A stretch of 64,000 bases of DNA from Pseudomonas putida (GCA_041071465.1 CP163498.1:4854001-4918000), one strand, 5' to 3'; counted from the stretch's first letter, positions 51,607 through 61,196 are shown. Numbers and translations: made by a program. The notes: generated by a model not told the origin, from the letters alone.

Positions 51607-53223
51607 TCAGGGCTTGCCAAGAATCTGCGTCACTTGGGCCTGCAACTGCTTCAGTTCGAACGGTTTGCAGATCAGGTGCATGCCCGTGCCCAGGAAGCCC
51701 TCACGGGCCATGGCTGTCTCCGCATAGCCGGTGATGAATAGCACTGGCAAGTGCGGTCGCAGGCTGCGAGCAATTTCGGCCAGTTGCCGGCCATTCATGC
51801 CGGGCAAGCCAACATCGCTGACCAGCAAGTCTACCGCTTGTGCCGAGCGTAAAACTTTCAAACCCTCGTTGGCATTGGCGGCGCTGTGGCAGGGGAAGCC
51901 GTCGTCGCGCAGAGCCTGGCACAGCAGATGGCGCACATCAGGGTCATCTTCGACCACCAAGACATGCCGGCTACAATCGCCTTGTTTGGGAGGCGTTGGG
52001 CTGGACACTCGCCGAGCTTCACCGCGATGGCGGGGCAGGTACAGTTCTACCTGGGTGCCTTGGCCAAGCTCGCTGTGCAGCGTGACATGCCCGTGGGATT
52101 GCTTGCTGAAGCCGTACACCATCGACAAGCCGAGCCCGATCCCCTGGCCGGTCGCCTTGGTGCTGAAGAACGGCTCGAAGGCGTGCTCCAGTGTGCTTTG
52201 TGCCATGCCCTGGCCGTCGTCGATGATCCGCAGGCGCACATAATCGCCCTCGCGCAGAGCGCCGTCGGCGAATTGCTCGGTGGCGATGTATTGATTGCTC
52301 GCCTCGATGCGCAGTAGACCACCACTGGGCATGGCCTCGCAGGCATTGAGCAGCAGGTTGTCCAGGGCTTCGTGCAGCTGCTCGTCGTCTGCCTCCACAG
52401 GCCAGAGCCCTTTGGCAACCTGCACCTGCAGGGCTACCGCCGGGCTCACCCGAGCCTTGAGGCGCTTTGCCTGCAGAAGTGTATGCAGGTCGATTCGTTC
52501 GTTATGCAGCGATTGTCGGGAAGAGAATGCCAGCAGGCGGTGTGTCAGGCGGGCGGCGCGTGCTACAGCCTCGCGGCCCATGCTCAGCACGCCGTCCAGG
52601 CCGTCGCTGCGGCCTTGGTGCAGGCGCCGCTCGATCAGTTCGAAGCTGCCACCAATGCTGGTGAGCAAATTGTTGAAGTCATGGGCGACGCCGCCGGCCA
52701 ATTGGCCGATGGCTTCCATCTTGCGTACTTGGTAACGGGAGAATTCGCTGTGCTGCTGTTCTTCGTTTGGCGGCTCAAGCTGGGTGTCCAGGCGCTGCTG
52801 CAGGCCATGGAGCTGGTCACGTATCAGGTATTGCCTGCGGCGGTTGCGCAGTGCGGACTGGGTCATGTGCAACAGCTGGGCGTGTTCGAAGGGCGCAATC
52901 AGCAATGCCAGGTTGCCCACGGGGTGATTAGTCGCGCCAGTGGCTGACCAGGCGCCCTGGGTCACCAGTACGATGGGCAGGTCCGACCAGCTTGGTTGCT
53001 GGTCAATATAGGCTTGCAGCGACTCGCATGGGCCATGGCTGAACACTTGTTCGGCAATGATCGCCAAACCTGCGCCTTCGGCCAGGCGCGCCTGCAGGTT
53101 GGCCATGTCGACCGCACACAGGCTTGCGATGCCGGCGCGAGCGAGCAGGTTCGAGGTGTCCGCCGCCAACGGCGGGGGTGCCAGAATCAACGCACGTTGA
53201 TCCAGCGTCAACGAACTGGCCAA
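51607..53223 (-). CDS. Hybrid histidine kinase with receiver-like N terminus and C-terminal receiver
   Basis: This 538-residue protein starts at TTG: AGGAG lies 7 nt before this codon, whereas the longer GTG-started form (11 codons more) would contain that ribosome-binding site within its coding sequence. An N-terminal degenerate receiver-like domain (ALILAPPPLAADTSNLLARAG, DLPIVLVTQGAW) is followed by a coiled coil and a kinase core with phospho-His181 in GGVAHDFNNLL and G boxes DDGQGM and GQGIGLGLSMVYGF. The C-terminal receiver has D470 in LLVSDVGLPGMNG. The layout matches ActS/bacteriophytochrome-associated soluble kinases. The paralogue with the opposite orientation ends 6 nt away. Confidence 0.85.
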   Translation of the reverse strand: MASSLTLDQRALILAPPPLAADTSNLLARAGIASLCAVDMANLQARLAEGAGLAIIAEQVFSHGPCESLQAYIDQQPSWSDLPIVLVTQGAWSATGATNHPVGNLALLIAPFEHAQLLHMTQSALRNRRRQYLIRDQLHGLQQRLDTQLEPPNEEQQHSEFSRYQVRKMEAIGQLAGGVAHDFNNLLTSIGGSFELIERRLHQGRSDGLDGVLSMGREAVARAARLTHRLLAFSSRQSLHNERIDLHTLLQAKRLKARVSPAVALQVQVAKGLWPVEADDEQLHEALDNLLLNACEAMPSGGLLRIEASNQYIATEQFADGALREGDYVRLRIIDDGQGMAQSTLEHAFEPFFSTKATGQGIGLGLSMVYGFSKQSHGHVTLHSELGQGTQVELYLPRHRGEARRVSSPTPPKQGDCSRHVLVVEDDPDVRHLLCQALRDDGFPCHSAANANEGLKVLRSAQAVDLLVSDVGLPGMNGRQLAEIARSLRPHLPVLFITGYAETAMAREGFLGTGMHLICKPFELKQLQAQVTQILGKP

Positions 53224-53303
53224 AACGGCTCTCCTGTAGGGTGGCCTGTTATCCACTGGACCCCGGGCACTGGCACGGGGTTCAACAATAAATCAGGAAT
53301 GGC

Positions 53304-54358
53304 CTACAGGCCCTGTTGCAATACGGGATCGTCCGGGTTCTGGCGTTCCAGTTCGGCCAGCAGTACCTGCACATTCTGCAGTTGGCCGGATTCTTTCCAG
53401 TACTGAATCAGCAATACCCGCGCCCGACGATTGGCGGGTTGCCGATTGAGCACGGTTTCCAGTTGCTTCTGCGCGGCATCGAGTTGCTCCAGTTCGTGCA
53501 GGGTAACCGCCAGCGTATAGCGATAGTCTGTGTTGTCCGGGTCAAGTTCGACGGCGCGGGAAAGGGCCAGCAAGGCATATTCGCGCTGCTCGTGGCGGTT
53601 CAGCCAAAGCCCGAGTTCGTACTGCAGAAAGGCCGAGTCAGGGCTCAACGCCAAGGCTTTGCCCAGTACTTGGCGTGAGGCGTCGTGATGGCCCTGGCGT
53701 TCCAGCAGGCGCACTTGAGTGGCCAGCGCGTCGAGGTTGCCGGGTCAACCGCCAGCGCGCGTTGCAGTGCTGTGGAGGCCTGGGTGTAGTCGTTTTCATG
53801 CAGGTACAGGCGCGCCAGGTGCACCTGCGCGTCGGCATCCTCGGGTTGCTGTTCCAGGGCTTGCTGGTATTGCTCAAGGGCTGCCTGAAGCGGGCCGAAG
53901 TACAGGCCGATGGCGTCGGGATCGAGGCCTAGCAGGGCATCCACGGCGGCAAAGCGCACGCTTTGGTCGTCGTCGTCCAGCAGCGGGCCGAGTACCAGGC
54001 TGCGCTGCGCCGCCGGCAGCAGGCGACGGATACCCGCAATGGCCGCACGACGCACCAGCGGGTCGCCATGCTCCAGGTCCTGGCTGGCGAGTTTCAATGC
54101 CTGCGGCGAGGGGTAGTTGGGCAACTCTGTGTACAGCGCCGCACGGCGGATGGCGGGCAGGTCGTTACGTTGCAATTGCTGGTACAGCACCCGTGCTGCT
54201 CCAGGCTGACCGTCGTGTGCCTGGCGTAGCGCCTTGGTGTAGCTGTGTGCCGGCAAGGTAGGCTGCGCGGGTGGGGCATCACGCCACAGGTAGCCGAACA
54301 GGGCCAATACCACAATCGACGACAGTAGGGCGATCAGGTAGCGGTTGCGTCTGGGCAT
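53304..54358 (-). pseudogene. Membrane-anchored HEAT/TPR-repeat protein, one frameshift as sequenced
   Basis: It starts with a membrane anchor (YLIALLSSIVVLALFGYLW), then HEAT-like segments (DPLVRRAAIAGIRRLLP; SVRFAAVDALLGLDP) and at least four tetratricopeptide repeats (AALEQYQQALEQQPEDADAQVHLARLYL onward). At 53740-53741 one base is missing (coding CCGGCAAC for CCGGGCAAC), and the repeats resume in the next frame at LDALATQVRLLERQGHHDASRQVLG, running to a stop after LQQGL. Restored, it encodes about 351 residues. Such proteins scaffold envelope complexes; the partner is unknown. No operon partner is evident: it diverges from the TetR gene. Confidence 0.82.
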
Positions 54359-54463
54359 CTGACGATCCGTGGCGGCGGGAAGGGCAGAGCTTGGGCCAGC
54401 TGGGGGGTAATTGCAACCGAACCGAACAGGCTGCTTGCCACGGGCCAGGCCTGCGTGGTGACA

Positions 54464-54484
54464 TTACATGCATTGCGTATGTAA
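54464..54484. promoter_or_regulatory. TTACAT-N9-ATGTAA palindrome, candidate TetR operator
   Basis: The 21-nt inverted repeat has perfect 6-nt arms (TTACAT and ATGTAA) around GCATTGCGT. It ends directly before the AGGAG of the TetR gene, so bound protein would block its own translation start region or promoter. The position suits autorepression. Confidence 0.6.
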
Positions 54485-54494
54485 GGAGAGACAC

Positions 54495-55082
54495 ATGGTT
54501 CGCCGCACCCGTGCCGAGATGGAAGAAACCCGCGCCACGCTGTTGGCAACCGCCCGCCAGTGCTTCACTGCGCTGGGTTATGCGGACACCTCCATGGATG
54601 ACCTCACCGCACAGGCGGGGCTGACTCGAGGGGCGCTTTATCATCATTTTGGTGACAAGCAAGGCTTGTTGACTGCGGTGGTGGAGCAGATCGACGCCGA
54701 GATGGACCAGCGCCTGCAAGCAATTTCGGAGGCGGCCGAAGATGCCTGGGAGGGCTTTCGCCAACGTTGTCGGGTTTACCTGGAAATGGCCTTGGAGCCG
54801 GAGATTCAGCGCATTGTGTTGCGTGACGCCAAAGCGGTGCTCGGCGGGGCTTCGCCGGGTTCGCAACGGCAGTGCATTGCGTCGATGCAACGGTTGATCG
54901 CAGACCTCATGCAGCAGGGCGTCATTGCCGAAGCCGACCCACAGGCGTTGGCATCGTTGATTTACGGGAGCCTGGCGGAAGCCGCCTGCTGGATTGCACA
55001 GGGGGAAGACGGCCAAGGCCGGCTGTTGAAGGGTTTGAACGCACTGGAGTTGCTGTTGCGGGGCGTGTTGAACAAGGCCTGA
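54495..55082 (+). CDS. TetR-family repressor (AcrR/TtgR-like)
   Basis: This 195-residue regulator has an N-terminal helix-turn-helix (ATARQCFTALGYADTSMDDLTAQAGLTRGALYHHFGDKQGLL), the signature of the AcrR/TtgR group. The C-terminal ligand domain includes RLIADLMQQGVIAE and LIYGSLAEAACWIAQ. AGGAG 8 nt upstream sets the start over an ATG nine codons earlier. It is convergent with oprN of the mexEF-oprN-like operon. It might repress that pump, but the operator-like palindrome I can see lies at its own promoter; no copy was noticed upstream of mexE. Confidence 0.9.
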   Translation: MVRRTRAEMEETRATLLATARQCFTALGYADTSMDDLTAQAGLTRGALYHHFGDKQGLLTAVVEQIDAEMDQRLQAISEAAEDAWEGFRQRCRVYLEMALEPEIQRIVLRDAKAVLGGASPGSQRQCIASMQRLIADLMQQGVIAEADPQALASLIYGSLAEAACWIAQGEDGQGRLLKGLNALELLLRGVLNKA

Positions 55083-55123
55083 GCGCTGCGTACCGAGCCT
55101 CGGCCCCCGATGCTGTCGGGCAT

Positions 55124-55154
55124 AAAAAGCCCCGCGGGCCAAGGCCTGCGGGGC
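55124..55154 (-). terminator. Rho-independent terminator after oprN
   Basis: On the reverse strand GCCCCGCAGGCC pairs with GGCCCGCGGGGC (GCCCCGC/GCGGGGC arms, one bulge) and is followed by TTTTTATG. It lies 46 nt beyond the oprN stop in the convergent gap with the TetR gene. Confidence 0.88.
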
Positions 55155-55200
55155 AAACGGTTGGGGGAGGAACCAACCAAAGGAGTCGTTGAAACGGGGG

Positions 55201-56616
55201 TCAGCGGGCGCTGGCAACGGTCTCCGGTTGCCAGCCACCGCCCAGGGCCTTGTAGATCGAGACGATGCCGCGGTAGAGCTCAACCTCACCCTGGGCCTGT
55301 GCATCTTCAGCGCTCAGCCGTTCGCGCTCGGCATCGAGCAGTACCAGGTAATCCACCGTACCCTCGCGATAGCGAATCGAGGCCAGCTCCGCCGCCTTGC
55401 GGCTGGCGTCGCTCTGATGCATCAGCGACAACAGCCGTTGCTGGGTTTTGTCGTAATCGCTGAAGGCGTTGGCCGACTCTTCCAGGGCCAGCAGTACTTG
55501 CTGCTCGTAGTTGGCCAATGCCCCTTCGGCATCGGCCTTGGCGCCGCGCAGGCGGGCCCGCACGCTGCCCAGGTCGAAGGCCGCCCAGGTAATGCTCGGG
55601 CCCAGCGCCCAGGCGTTGGCCGCCGAGGAGCCGATCTGCGAGCCGCGCGCGGCGGTAAAGCCGAGGAAGCCGCTGAGGCTGACCCGCGGGAACAGGTCGG
55701 CGGTGGCCACGCCCACGTTGGCGGTGGCTGCCGCCAGCTGGCGTTCGGCGCTGCGGATGTCCGGGCGGCGGCGCAGCAACTCACCCGGGTCACCCACCGG
55801 CAGCGCCTTGGCGATGGCCGGCAGGGCTTTGGGCGACAGGTCTACGCTGAGCGCGTCAGGGCGTTGGCCGAGCAGGGTGGCGATGCGGTGCCGCGCCCGT
55901 GCCTGTTCGGCCTGCAGTTGCGGCACGGTGGCTTCGACCCCGGCCAGGCGCGCATCGGCACGCACCACGTCAAGGTCGTTGCCCACGCCGGCATCGCGCA
56001 GGGTTTCGGTGATAGTGCGCGATTCCTGCTGGGTCTTGAGGTTGGCCAGGGCGATTTTTTCGCGTAACTGGGCACCGCGCAATTGCCCGTAGGCATCGAC
56101 CAGTTCGGCGATCAGGCTGACTTGCAACTGCTGCAGGTCGGCGGCGGCTACCGCTTCCTGGGCTTCGCTGGCTTCGATCTGGCGCTGGATGCGGCCGAAC
56201 AGGTCAAGCTCCCAGGCCATGTCCAGGCCCAGGTCGTAGCGCTCGCTGTTCACCCGCTGGGTGGTCTGGCCTGGGATCTGGCCCTTGCCGATGTCGCTGC
56301 TGGCGCGGCTGGTGACCACCGGGAACTGATCGTTCTCAGCGTCTTCACGGATCGAGCGGGCCGACTTCAGGCGGGCGAAGGCCACGCGCAAATCACGGTT
56401 GCCGTCCAGCGAAGCCTGCACCAGCTGGTTCAGCACCGGGTCGTCGAACTGCTTCCACCACAGGCTCTCGAAGCGGCTTCGGTCGTAGGCCTTGGCCTGC
56501 ACATCGCTGGCCAGCTGCGCAGGCTCGGTAGCGGGGGCCTGGTAGTCCGGGCCTACCGCACAGGCCGCCAGGGCCAGTGCCAGCAGGCTTGGGGTCAGGG
56601 GTTTGAGCAGGTTCAT
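55201..56616 (-). CDS. oprN: OprN-like outer-membrane efflux channel lipoprotein
   Basis: This 471-residue TolC/OprM-family trimeric duct has a lipobox LALAAC near residue 19 followed by AVGPDYQAPATEPAQ, the shared start of OprM/OprN proteins. Two outer-membrane-efflux repeats contain FESLWWKQFDDPVLNQLVQASLDGNRDLRVA and RRRPDIRSAERQLAAATANVGVATADLFPRVSLSG (each pattern diagnostic). Its ATG overlaps the mexF stop by 4 nt (ATGA). It completes the tripartite pump, which in pseudomonads exports chloramphenicol, quinolones and trimethoprim. Confidence 0.92.
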   Translation of the reverse strand: MNLLKPLTPSLLALALAACAVGPDYQAPATEPAQLASDVQAKAYDRSRFESLWWKQFDDPVLNQLVQASLDGNRDLRVAFARLKSARSIREDAENDQFPVVTSRASSDIGKGQIPGQTTQRVNSERYDLGLDMAWELDLFGRIQRQIEASEAQEAVAAADLQQLQVSLIAELVDAYGQLRGAQLREKIALANLKTQQESRTITETLRDAGVGNDLDVVRADARLAGVEATVPQLQAEQARARHRIATLLGQRPDALSVDLSPKALPAIAKALPVGDPGELLRRRPDIRSAERQLAAATANVGVATADLFPRVSLSGFLGFTAARGSQIGSSAANAWALGPSITWAAFDLGSVRARLRGAKADAEGALANYEQQVLLALEESANAFSDYDKTQQRLLSLMHQSDASRKAAELASIRYREGTVDYLVLLDAERERLSAEDAQAQGEVELYRGIVSIYKALGGGWQPETVASAR

Positions 56617-59600
56617 GCATGGTTCTCCAGCACTTGAACGCGTTCGGCCTTGCGGGCCTGGCGACGCTCGACGAAACGGCGGATCAGGAAGAAGAACACC
56701 GGGGTCAGGAACAGGCCGAACACGGTCACCCCGATCATCCCCGAGAACACCGCCACACCCATGGCATGGCGCATTTCGGAACCTGCACCGGAGCTGAACA
56801 CCAGCGGCACCACACCCATGATGAAGGCGATCGACGTCATGAGGATCGGCCGCAGGCGCAGGCGGCAGGCTTCCAGCACCGCAGCCAGCGGGTCGAGGCC
56901 CTTGGCCTGTTCATCCTTGGCGAACTCGACGATCAGAATCGCGTTCTTGCACGCCAGGCCCACCAGTACGATCAGGCCGATCTGGGTGAAGATGTTGTTG
57001 TCGCCACCCGACACGATCACACCGGTGATGGCCGACAGCAGGGTCATCGGTACGATCAGGATCACCGCCAGCGGCAAGCTCCAGCTTTCGTACTGGGCAG
57101 CCAGTACCAGGAACGCCAGCAGTACGCACAGCGGGAACACCAGCAGTGCAGTATTGCCCGAGAGAATCTGCTGGTAAGTCAGGTCGGTCCACTCGAAGGT
57201 CATGCCGTTGGGCAGTTCCTCTTTCAGCAGCTTCTCGATGGCGGCTTCGGCCTGGCCAGAGCTGTAGCCTGGCGCTGCGGCCCCGTTGATTTCGGCTGTG
57301 ATGAAACCGTTGTAGTGCATGACGCGGTCTGGCCCGGAGGTATCGCTGACCTTGAGGAAGGTCGCCAGCGGGATCATCTCGCCCAGGTTGTTGCGCACCT
57401 TCAACTGGCCGATCTGCTCGGCATCGAGGCGGAACTGTTGCTCGGCCTGGACGTTGACCTGATAGGTGCGGCCAAAACGGTTGAAGTCGTTGGTGTACAG
57501 CGAGCCCAGGTAAACCTGCAGGGTGTCGAAGATGTCTGTGATCGCCACACCGTGGGTCTTGGCCTTTTCCCGGTCGATGGCGGCATCGACCTGCGGCACG
57601 TTGACCTGGTAGCTGGTGAACAGGCCTGCCAGCTCGGGTACGTTGTGGCTCTTGGCGATGATGTTCTGGGTTTCCTTGTACAGCGCTTCGTAGCCCAGGT
57701 TGCCACGGTCTTCGATTTGCAGGCGGAAGCCGCCAATCGTGCCCAGGCCCTGTACCGGCGGCGGTGGGAAGATGGCGATGTAAGCGTCCTGGATGTCGGC
57801 GAATTGGGCATTCAGCGCGGCTGCAATGGCTGCCGCCGACTGGCTCGGGTCCTTGCGCTCATCAAACGGCTTGAGCGGGGTGAACACGATGCCGCTGTTC
57901 GGGCTGTTGGTGAAACCGTTGATCGACAAGCCTGGGAACGCCACCGAGTCGGCAACGCCAGGTTGTTTCAGGGCGATTTCGCTCATGCGCTTGATCACCG
58001 CCTCGGTACGGTCGAGGCTGGCGGCGTCCGGCAGTTGGGCGAAGGCTACCAGGTACTGCTTGTCCTGGGCTGGCACGAAACCGGTCGGGGTGGACGAGAA
58101 GCCGAGGTAGGTCAGGCCCATCAGGCCGGCATACACGAACAGGGCGATGCCGCTGGAGCGAATGACTCGGCGCACGCCGCCGACGTAGCGGTGGCTGGCA
58201 CGGTCGAAGAAACGGTTGAACGGGGCGAACAGCCAACTGCCCAGCAGTTTGTCGAGGAACCGCGAGAAACGGTCCTTGGGTGCATGGTGGTCCTTCAGCA
58301 GCACGGCAGCCAGGGCCGGCGACAAGGTCAGCGAGTTGAACGCCGAGATCACAGTGGAAATGGCGATAGTCAAGGCGAACTGCTTGTAGAACTGCCCGGT
58401 AAGGCCAGAGATGAACGCGGCCGGCACGAACACCGCGCACAACACCAGCGCGGTGGCGATGATCGGCCCAGTCACTTCGCTCATGGCCTTTTGCGTGGCT
58501 TCCAGCGGTTTCAGGCCGAGCCCGATATTACGCTCGACGTTCTCCACCACGACGATGGCGTCGTCCACCACAATACCGATGGCGAGCACCAGCCCGAATA
58601 ACGACAGCGCATTGAGCGAGAAGCCGAACAGGTGCATCACCGCAAACGTACCGATCAGCGACACCGGTACTGCCAGCAGCGGGATGATCGAAGCGCGCCA
58701 GGTCTGCAGGAACAGGATCACCACCAGCACGACCAGCACCAGGGCTTCGAACAGGGTGTGCACCACCGCTTCGATGGAGCCGCGCACGAAGATGGTCGGG
58801 TCATAGACGATGCTGTAGTCCATCCCTTCCGGGAAGTCCTTCTTCAGCTCGGCCATTTTCGCCCGTACTTCGTCGGAGATTTCGATGGCGTTGGAGCCTG
58901 GGCGCTGGAAGATCGGGATGGCCACCGCCGGCTGGTTGTTCAGCAGCGAGCGCAAGGCGTACTGGCTGGAGCCAAGTTCGACCCGGGCGATGTCTTTGAG
59001 GCGGGTAATTTCGCCATCGGCACCGGCGCGGATGATGATGTTTTCGAACTCTTCCTCATTGACCAGACGGCCCTGGGTGTTGATCGACAGCTGGAAGCTG
59101 GTGGAGCCGGGGGCGGGCGGGGCGCCCAGCTGGCCAGCGGCTACCTGGCGGTTCTGCTCGCGGATCGCGGCCACTACATCACTGGCAGTCAGGTTGCGCG
59201 AAGCGGTCTTGTTCGGGTCCAGCCACACGCGTAGCGAGTAGTCGCCCATGCCAAACAGCTGCACGTCGCCTACACCACCCAGACGCGCCAACTCGTCCTT
59301 GATGTTGAGGATGGCGTAGTTGGACAGGTAAAGCATGTCGTAGCGGTTATCCGGCGAGGTCAGGTGCACGACCATGGTCAGGTCGGGCGAGGCCTTGTCG
59401 ACGGTGATACCGATACGGGTCACTTCCTCGGGCAGTTTGGGCTGGGTACGCGTGACGCGGTTCTGCACCTGCACCTGAGCGTTGTCCAGGTCGGTCCCCA
59501 GGGCGAAGGTGATGGTCAGCGTCAGCTTGCCGTCAGCAGTGGACTGGGAGGACATGTACAGCATGTTCTCCACACCGGTAATGGCCTGCTCCAGCGGCGC

Positions 59601-59792
59601 GGCAACGGTTTCGCCAATGACCTTGGGGTTGGCACCGGGGAAGTTGGCGCGCACCACCACGGTGGGTGGCACCACTTCGGGGTATTCGCTGATCGGCAGC
59701 TGGAACAGCGAGATGGAACCCGCAATCAGCAGCACCAGCGACAGCACCGCGGCGAAGATCGGCCGGGTAATGAAGAATTTCGAGAAGTTCAT
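56613..59792 (-). CDS. mexF: MexF-like RND inner-membrane transporter
   Basis: This 1059-residue HAE1-family pump begins MNFSKFFITRPIFAAVLSLVLLIAGSISLFQLP. TM4 carries GIVVDDAIVVVENVERNIGLGLKPLEATQKAM with the paired Asp of proton transfer. The large periplasmic loops and the closing FFFLIRRFVERR complete the fold. The form with ISEYPEVVPPTVVVRANFPGANPKVI is that of MexF/TtgE relatives rather than AcrB. It is middle gene of mexE-mexF-oprN, with a 12-nt gap before and a 4-nt overlap after. It is a different pump from the channel-less one at 14-19 kb. Confidence 0.94.
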   Translation of the reverse strand: MNFSKFFITRPIFAAVLSLVLLIAGSISLFQLPISEYPEVVPPTVVVRANFPGANPKVIGETVAAPLEQAITGVENMLYMSSQSTADGKLTLTITFALGTDLDNAQVQVQNRVTRTQPKLPEEVTRIGITVDKASPDLTMVVHLTSPDNRYDMLYLSNYAILNIKDELARLGGVGDVQLFGMGDYSLRVWLDPNKTASRNLTASDVVAAIREQNRQVAAGQLGAPPAPGSTSFQLSINTQGRLVNEEEFENIIIRAGADGEITRLKDIARVELGSSQYALRSLLNNQPAVAIPIFQRPGSNAIEISDEVRAKMAELKKDFPEGMDYSIVYDPTIFVRGSIEAVVHTLFEALVLVVLVVILFLQTWRASIIPLLAVPVSLIGTFAVMHLFGFSLNALSLFGLVLAIGIVVDDAIVVVENVERNIGLGLKPLEATQKAMSEVTGPIIATALVLCAVFVPAAFISGLTGQFYKQFALTIAISTVISAFNSLTLSPALAAVLLKDHHAPKDRFSRFLDKLLGSWLFAPFNRFFDRASHRYVGGVRRVIRSSGIALFVYAGLMGLTYLGFSSTPTGFVPAQDKQYLVAFAQLPDAASLDRTEAVIKRMSEIALKQPGVADSVAFPGLSINGFTNSPNSGIVFTPLKPFDERKDPSQSAAAIAAALNAQFADIQDAYIAIFPPPPVQGLGTIGGFRLQIEDRGNLGYEALYKETQNIIAKSHNVPELAGLFTSYQVNVPQVDAAIDREKAKTHGVAITDIFDTLQVYLGSLYTNDFNRFGRTYQVNVQAEQQFRLDAEQIGQLKVRNNLGEMIPLATFLKVSDTSGPDRVMHYNGFITAEINGAAAPGYSSGQAEAAIEKLLKEELPNGMTFEWTDLTYQQILSGNTALLVFPLCVLLAFLVLAAQYESWSLPLAVILIVPMTLLSAITGVIVSGGDNNIFTQIGLIVLVGLACKNAILIVEFAKDEQAKGLDPLAAVLEACRLRLRPILMTSIAFIMGVVPLVFSSGAGSEMRHAMGVAVFSGMIGVTVFGLFLTPVFFFLIRRFVERRQARKAERVQVLENHA

Positions 59793-59804
59793 CGGTAGGT
59801 TCCC

Positions 59805-61046
59805 TTAACCGCGTGGCGCCTGGGCGCTGGCGACTTTCACGTTGTTGCCCGCCACCTTCGGCGCCGGGTTGCTGGCCTCCAGGGCCTGGCGCTGCTGGGC
59901 GAGGGCGGCGAGGGTCTGTTCGCTGGCCATTGGCGTTTCTTCTGGGGTGACCGGCGAGCCAGGGCGCACGCGCTGCAGGCCCTTGACCACGATGCGGTCG
60001 TCCTTGCCAAGGCCGCTGCGCACGATGCGCAGGCCTTCCAGCTTCGGCCCCAGCTCCACGGCGCGGTAGGCGGCCTTGTTGTCCTTGTCCATGACCAGTA
60101 CGAACTTCTTGCCAAGGTCGGTGCCTACGGCTTCGTCGTTGATCAGTACGGCGTCGTACTGGGCGCTGCCGACCAGCTTCAGACGCGCATACAGCCCAGG
60201 GGTGAACTGGCCGTCGCTGTTGTCGAACACCGCACGGCCACGGATGGTGCCGGTGCGCGGGTTGACCTGGTTGTCGACGAAGTTCATCTGGCCCAAGTGC
60301 GGGTTGCCGGTTTCGCTGGTCAGGCCCAGGTACACCGGGGTGCTCTGGCCACGCTGGCCTTCGCGGGCCAGCTGGGTGTACTTGAGGTAAACGCGCTCGT
60401 CGGCGTCGAAGTAGGCATAGACCTTGTCGGTGGACACCACGCTGGTCAGCGGGGTGACATCGGCGCTGACGATGTTGCCTGCGGTGAACTGGGCGCGGCT
60501 GACGCGGCCGCTGATGGGTGCGGTGACGCGGGTGAAGCTGAGGTTCAGGCGTGCCAGGTCGAGTTGAGCCTGGATCGCATCGACCCCGGCGCGGGCTTCG
60601 GCGGCGGCGCTGCTGCGCGATTCGGCCAGTTCGGCGGAAATGGCATTGCTGTCACGCAGACGCTCGCCACGGCGGGCCTCGTTGGCGCTGCGGATGGCGG
60701 TGGCCTTAGCTTGTTGCAACTGCGCTTCGAGGCGGCGGACTTCTGCCTGGAACGGGCGCGGGTCGATCTGGAACAGCAGGTCGCCTTTCTTGACCTGGGC
60801 GCCTTCAGTGAAGGCTACCTGGTCGATCTGGCCGGAGACCCGTGGGCGCACCTCTACGGTTTCCGGTGCTTCGAGGCGGCCGGTGAACTCGTCCCATTCG
60901 TTGATCGGTTGTTCGATCACCTTGGCAACGGTGACTTTCGGCGCGGCGGGAGCCTGCACGGCGTCGGGGGTTCGACCGCAAGCGCTGATCACCACCACTG
61001 CCAGGGCAGCGAGGGGAAAGCGCAAGGGTTTGAGTGATTGTTCCAT
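59805..61046 (-). CDS. mexE: MexE-like periplasmic adaptor lipoprotein
   Basis: This 413-residue membrane-fusion protein has its lipobox ISAC in the signal segment (LAALAVVVISACGRTPD). Lipoyl halves (GRLEAPETVEVRPRVSGQI and APISGRVSRAQFTAGNIV) bracket a coiled-coil hairpin (about 110-165), followed by the beta-barrel and membrane-proximal regions. CGGAG 7 nt before the chosen ATG outranks an ATG 20 codons upstream. It is the first gene of the mexEF-oprN operon. The 157-nt upstream region should hold the promoter; no LysR-type regulator gene (MexT) is adjacent. Confidence 0.92.
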   Translation of the reverse strand: MEQSLKPLRFPLAALAVVVISACGRTPDAVQAPAAPKVTVAKVIEQPINEWDEFTGRLEAPETVEVRPRVSGQIDQVAFTEGAQVKKGDLLFQIDPRPFQAEVRRLEAQLQQAKATAIRSANEARRGERLRDSNAISAELAESRSSAAAEARAGVDAIQAQLDLARLNLSFTRVTAPISGRVSRAQFTAGNIVSADVTPLTSVVSTDKVYAYFDADERVYLKYTQLAREGQRGQSTPVYLGLTSETGNPHLGQMNFVDNQVNPRTGTIRGRAVFDNSDGQFTPGLYARLKLVGSAQYDAVLINDEAVGTDLGKKFVLVMDKDNKAAYRAVELGPKLEGLRIVRSGLGKDDRIVVKGLQRVRPGSPVTPEETPMASEQTLAALAQQRQALEASNPAPKVAGNNVKVASAQAPRG

Positions 61047-61179
61047 GGAGAACTCCGCCAATGTATTAGTAGTGGGCGGAGTGTGAGTGTGTTGCGCGTG
61101 AGGCACGAATCGAACGAGACGAAGGTTATTATCACGCTGAATGATATGTGCGGATCAATCATCGATGGCGGGCATGGTT

Positions 61180-61196
61180 GGGGCGCAGAGCGCCCC
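61180..61196 (-). terminator. Short GC hairpin after the rhodanese gene
   Basis: GGGGCGC-3 nt-GCGCCCC is a perfect 7-bp stem-loop 8 nt past the rhodanese stop on the reverse strand. No T-run follows, so it is at best a weak terminator or RNA-stabilising structure. Confidence 0.35.
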
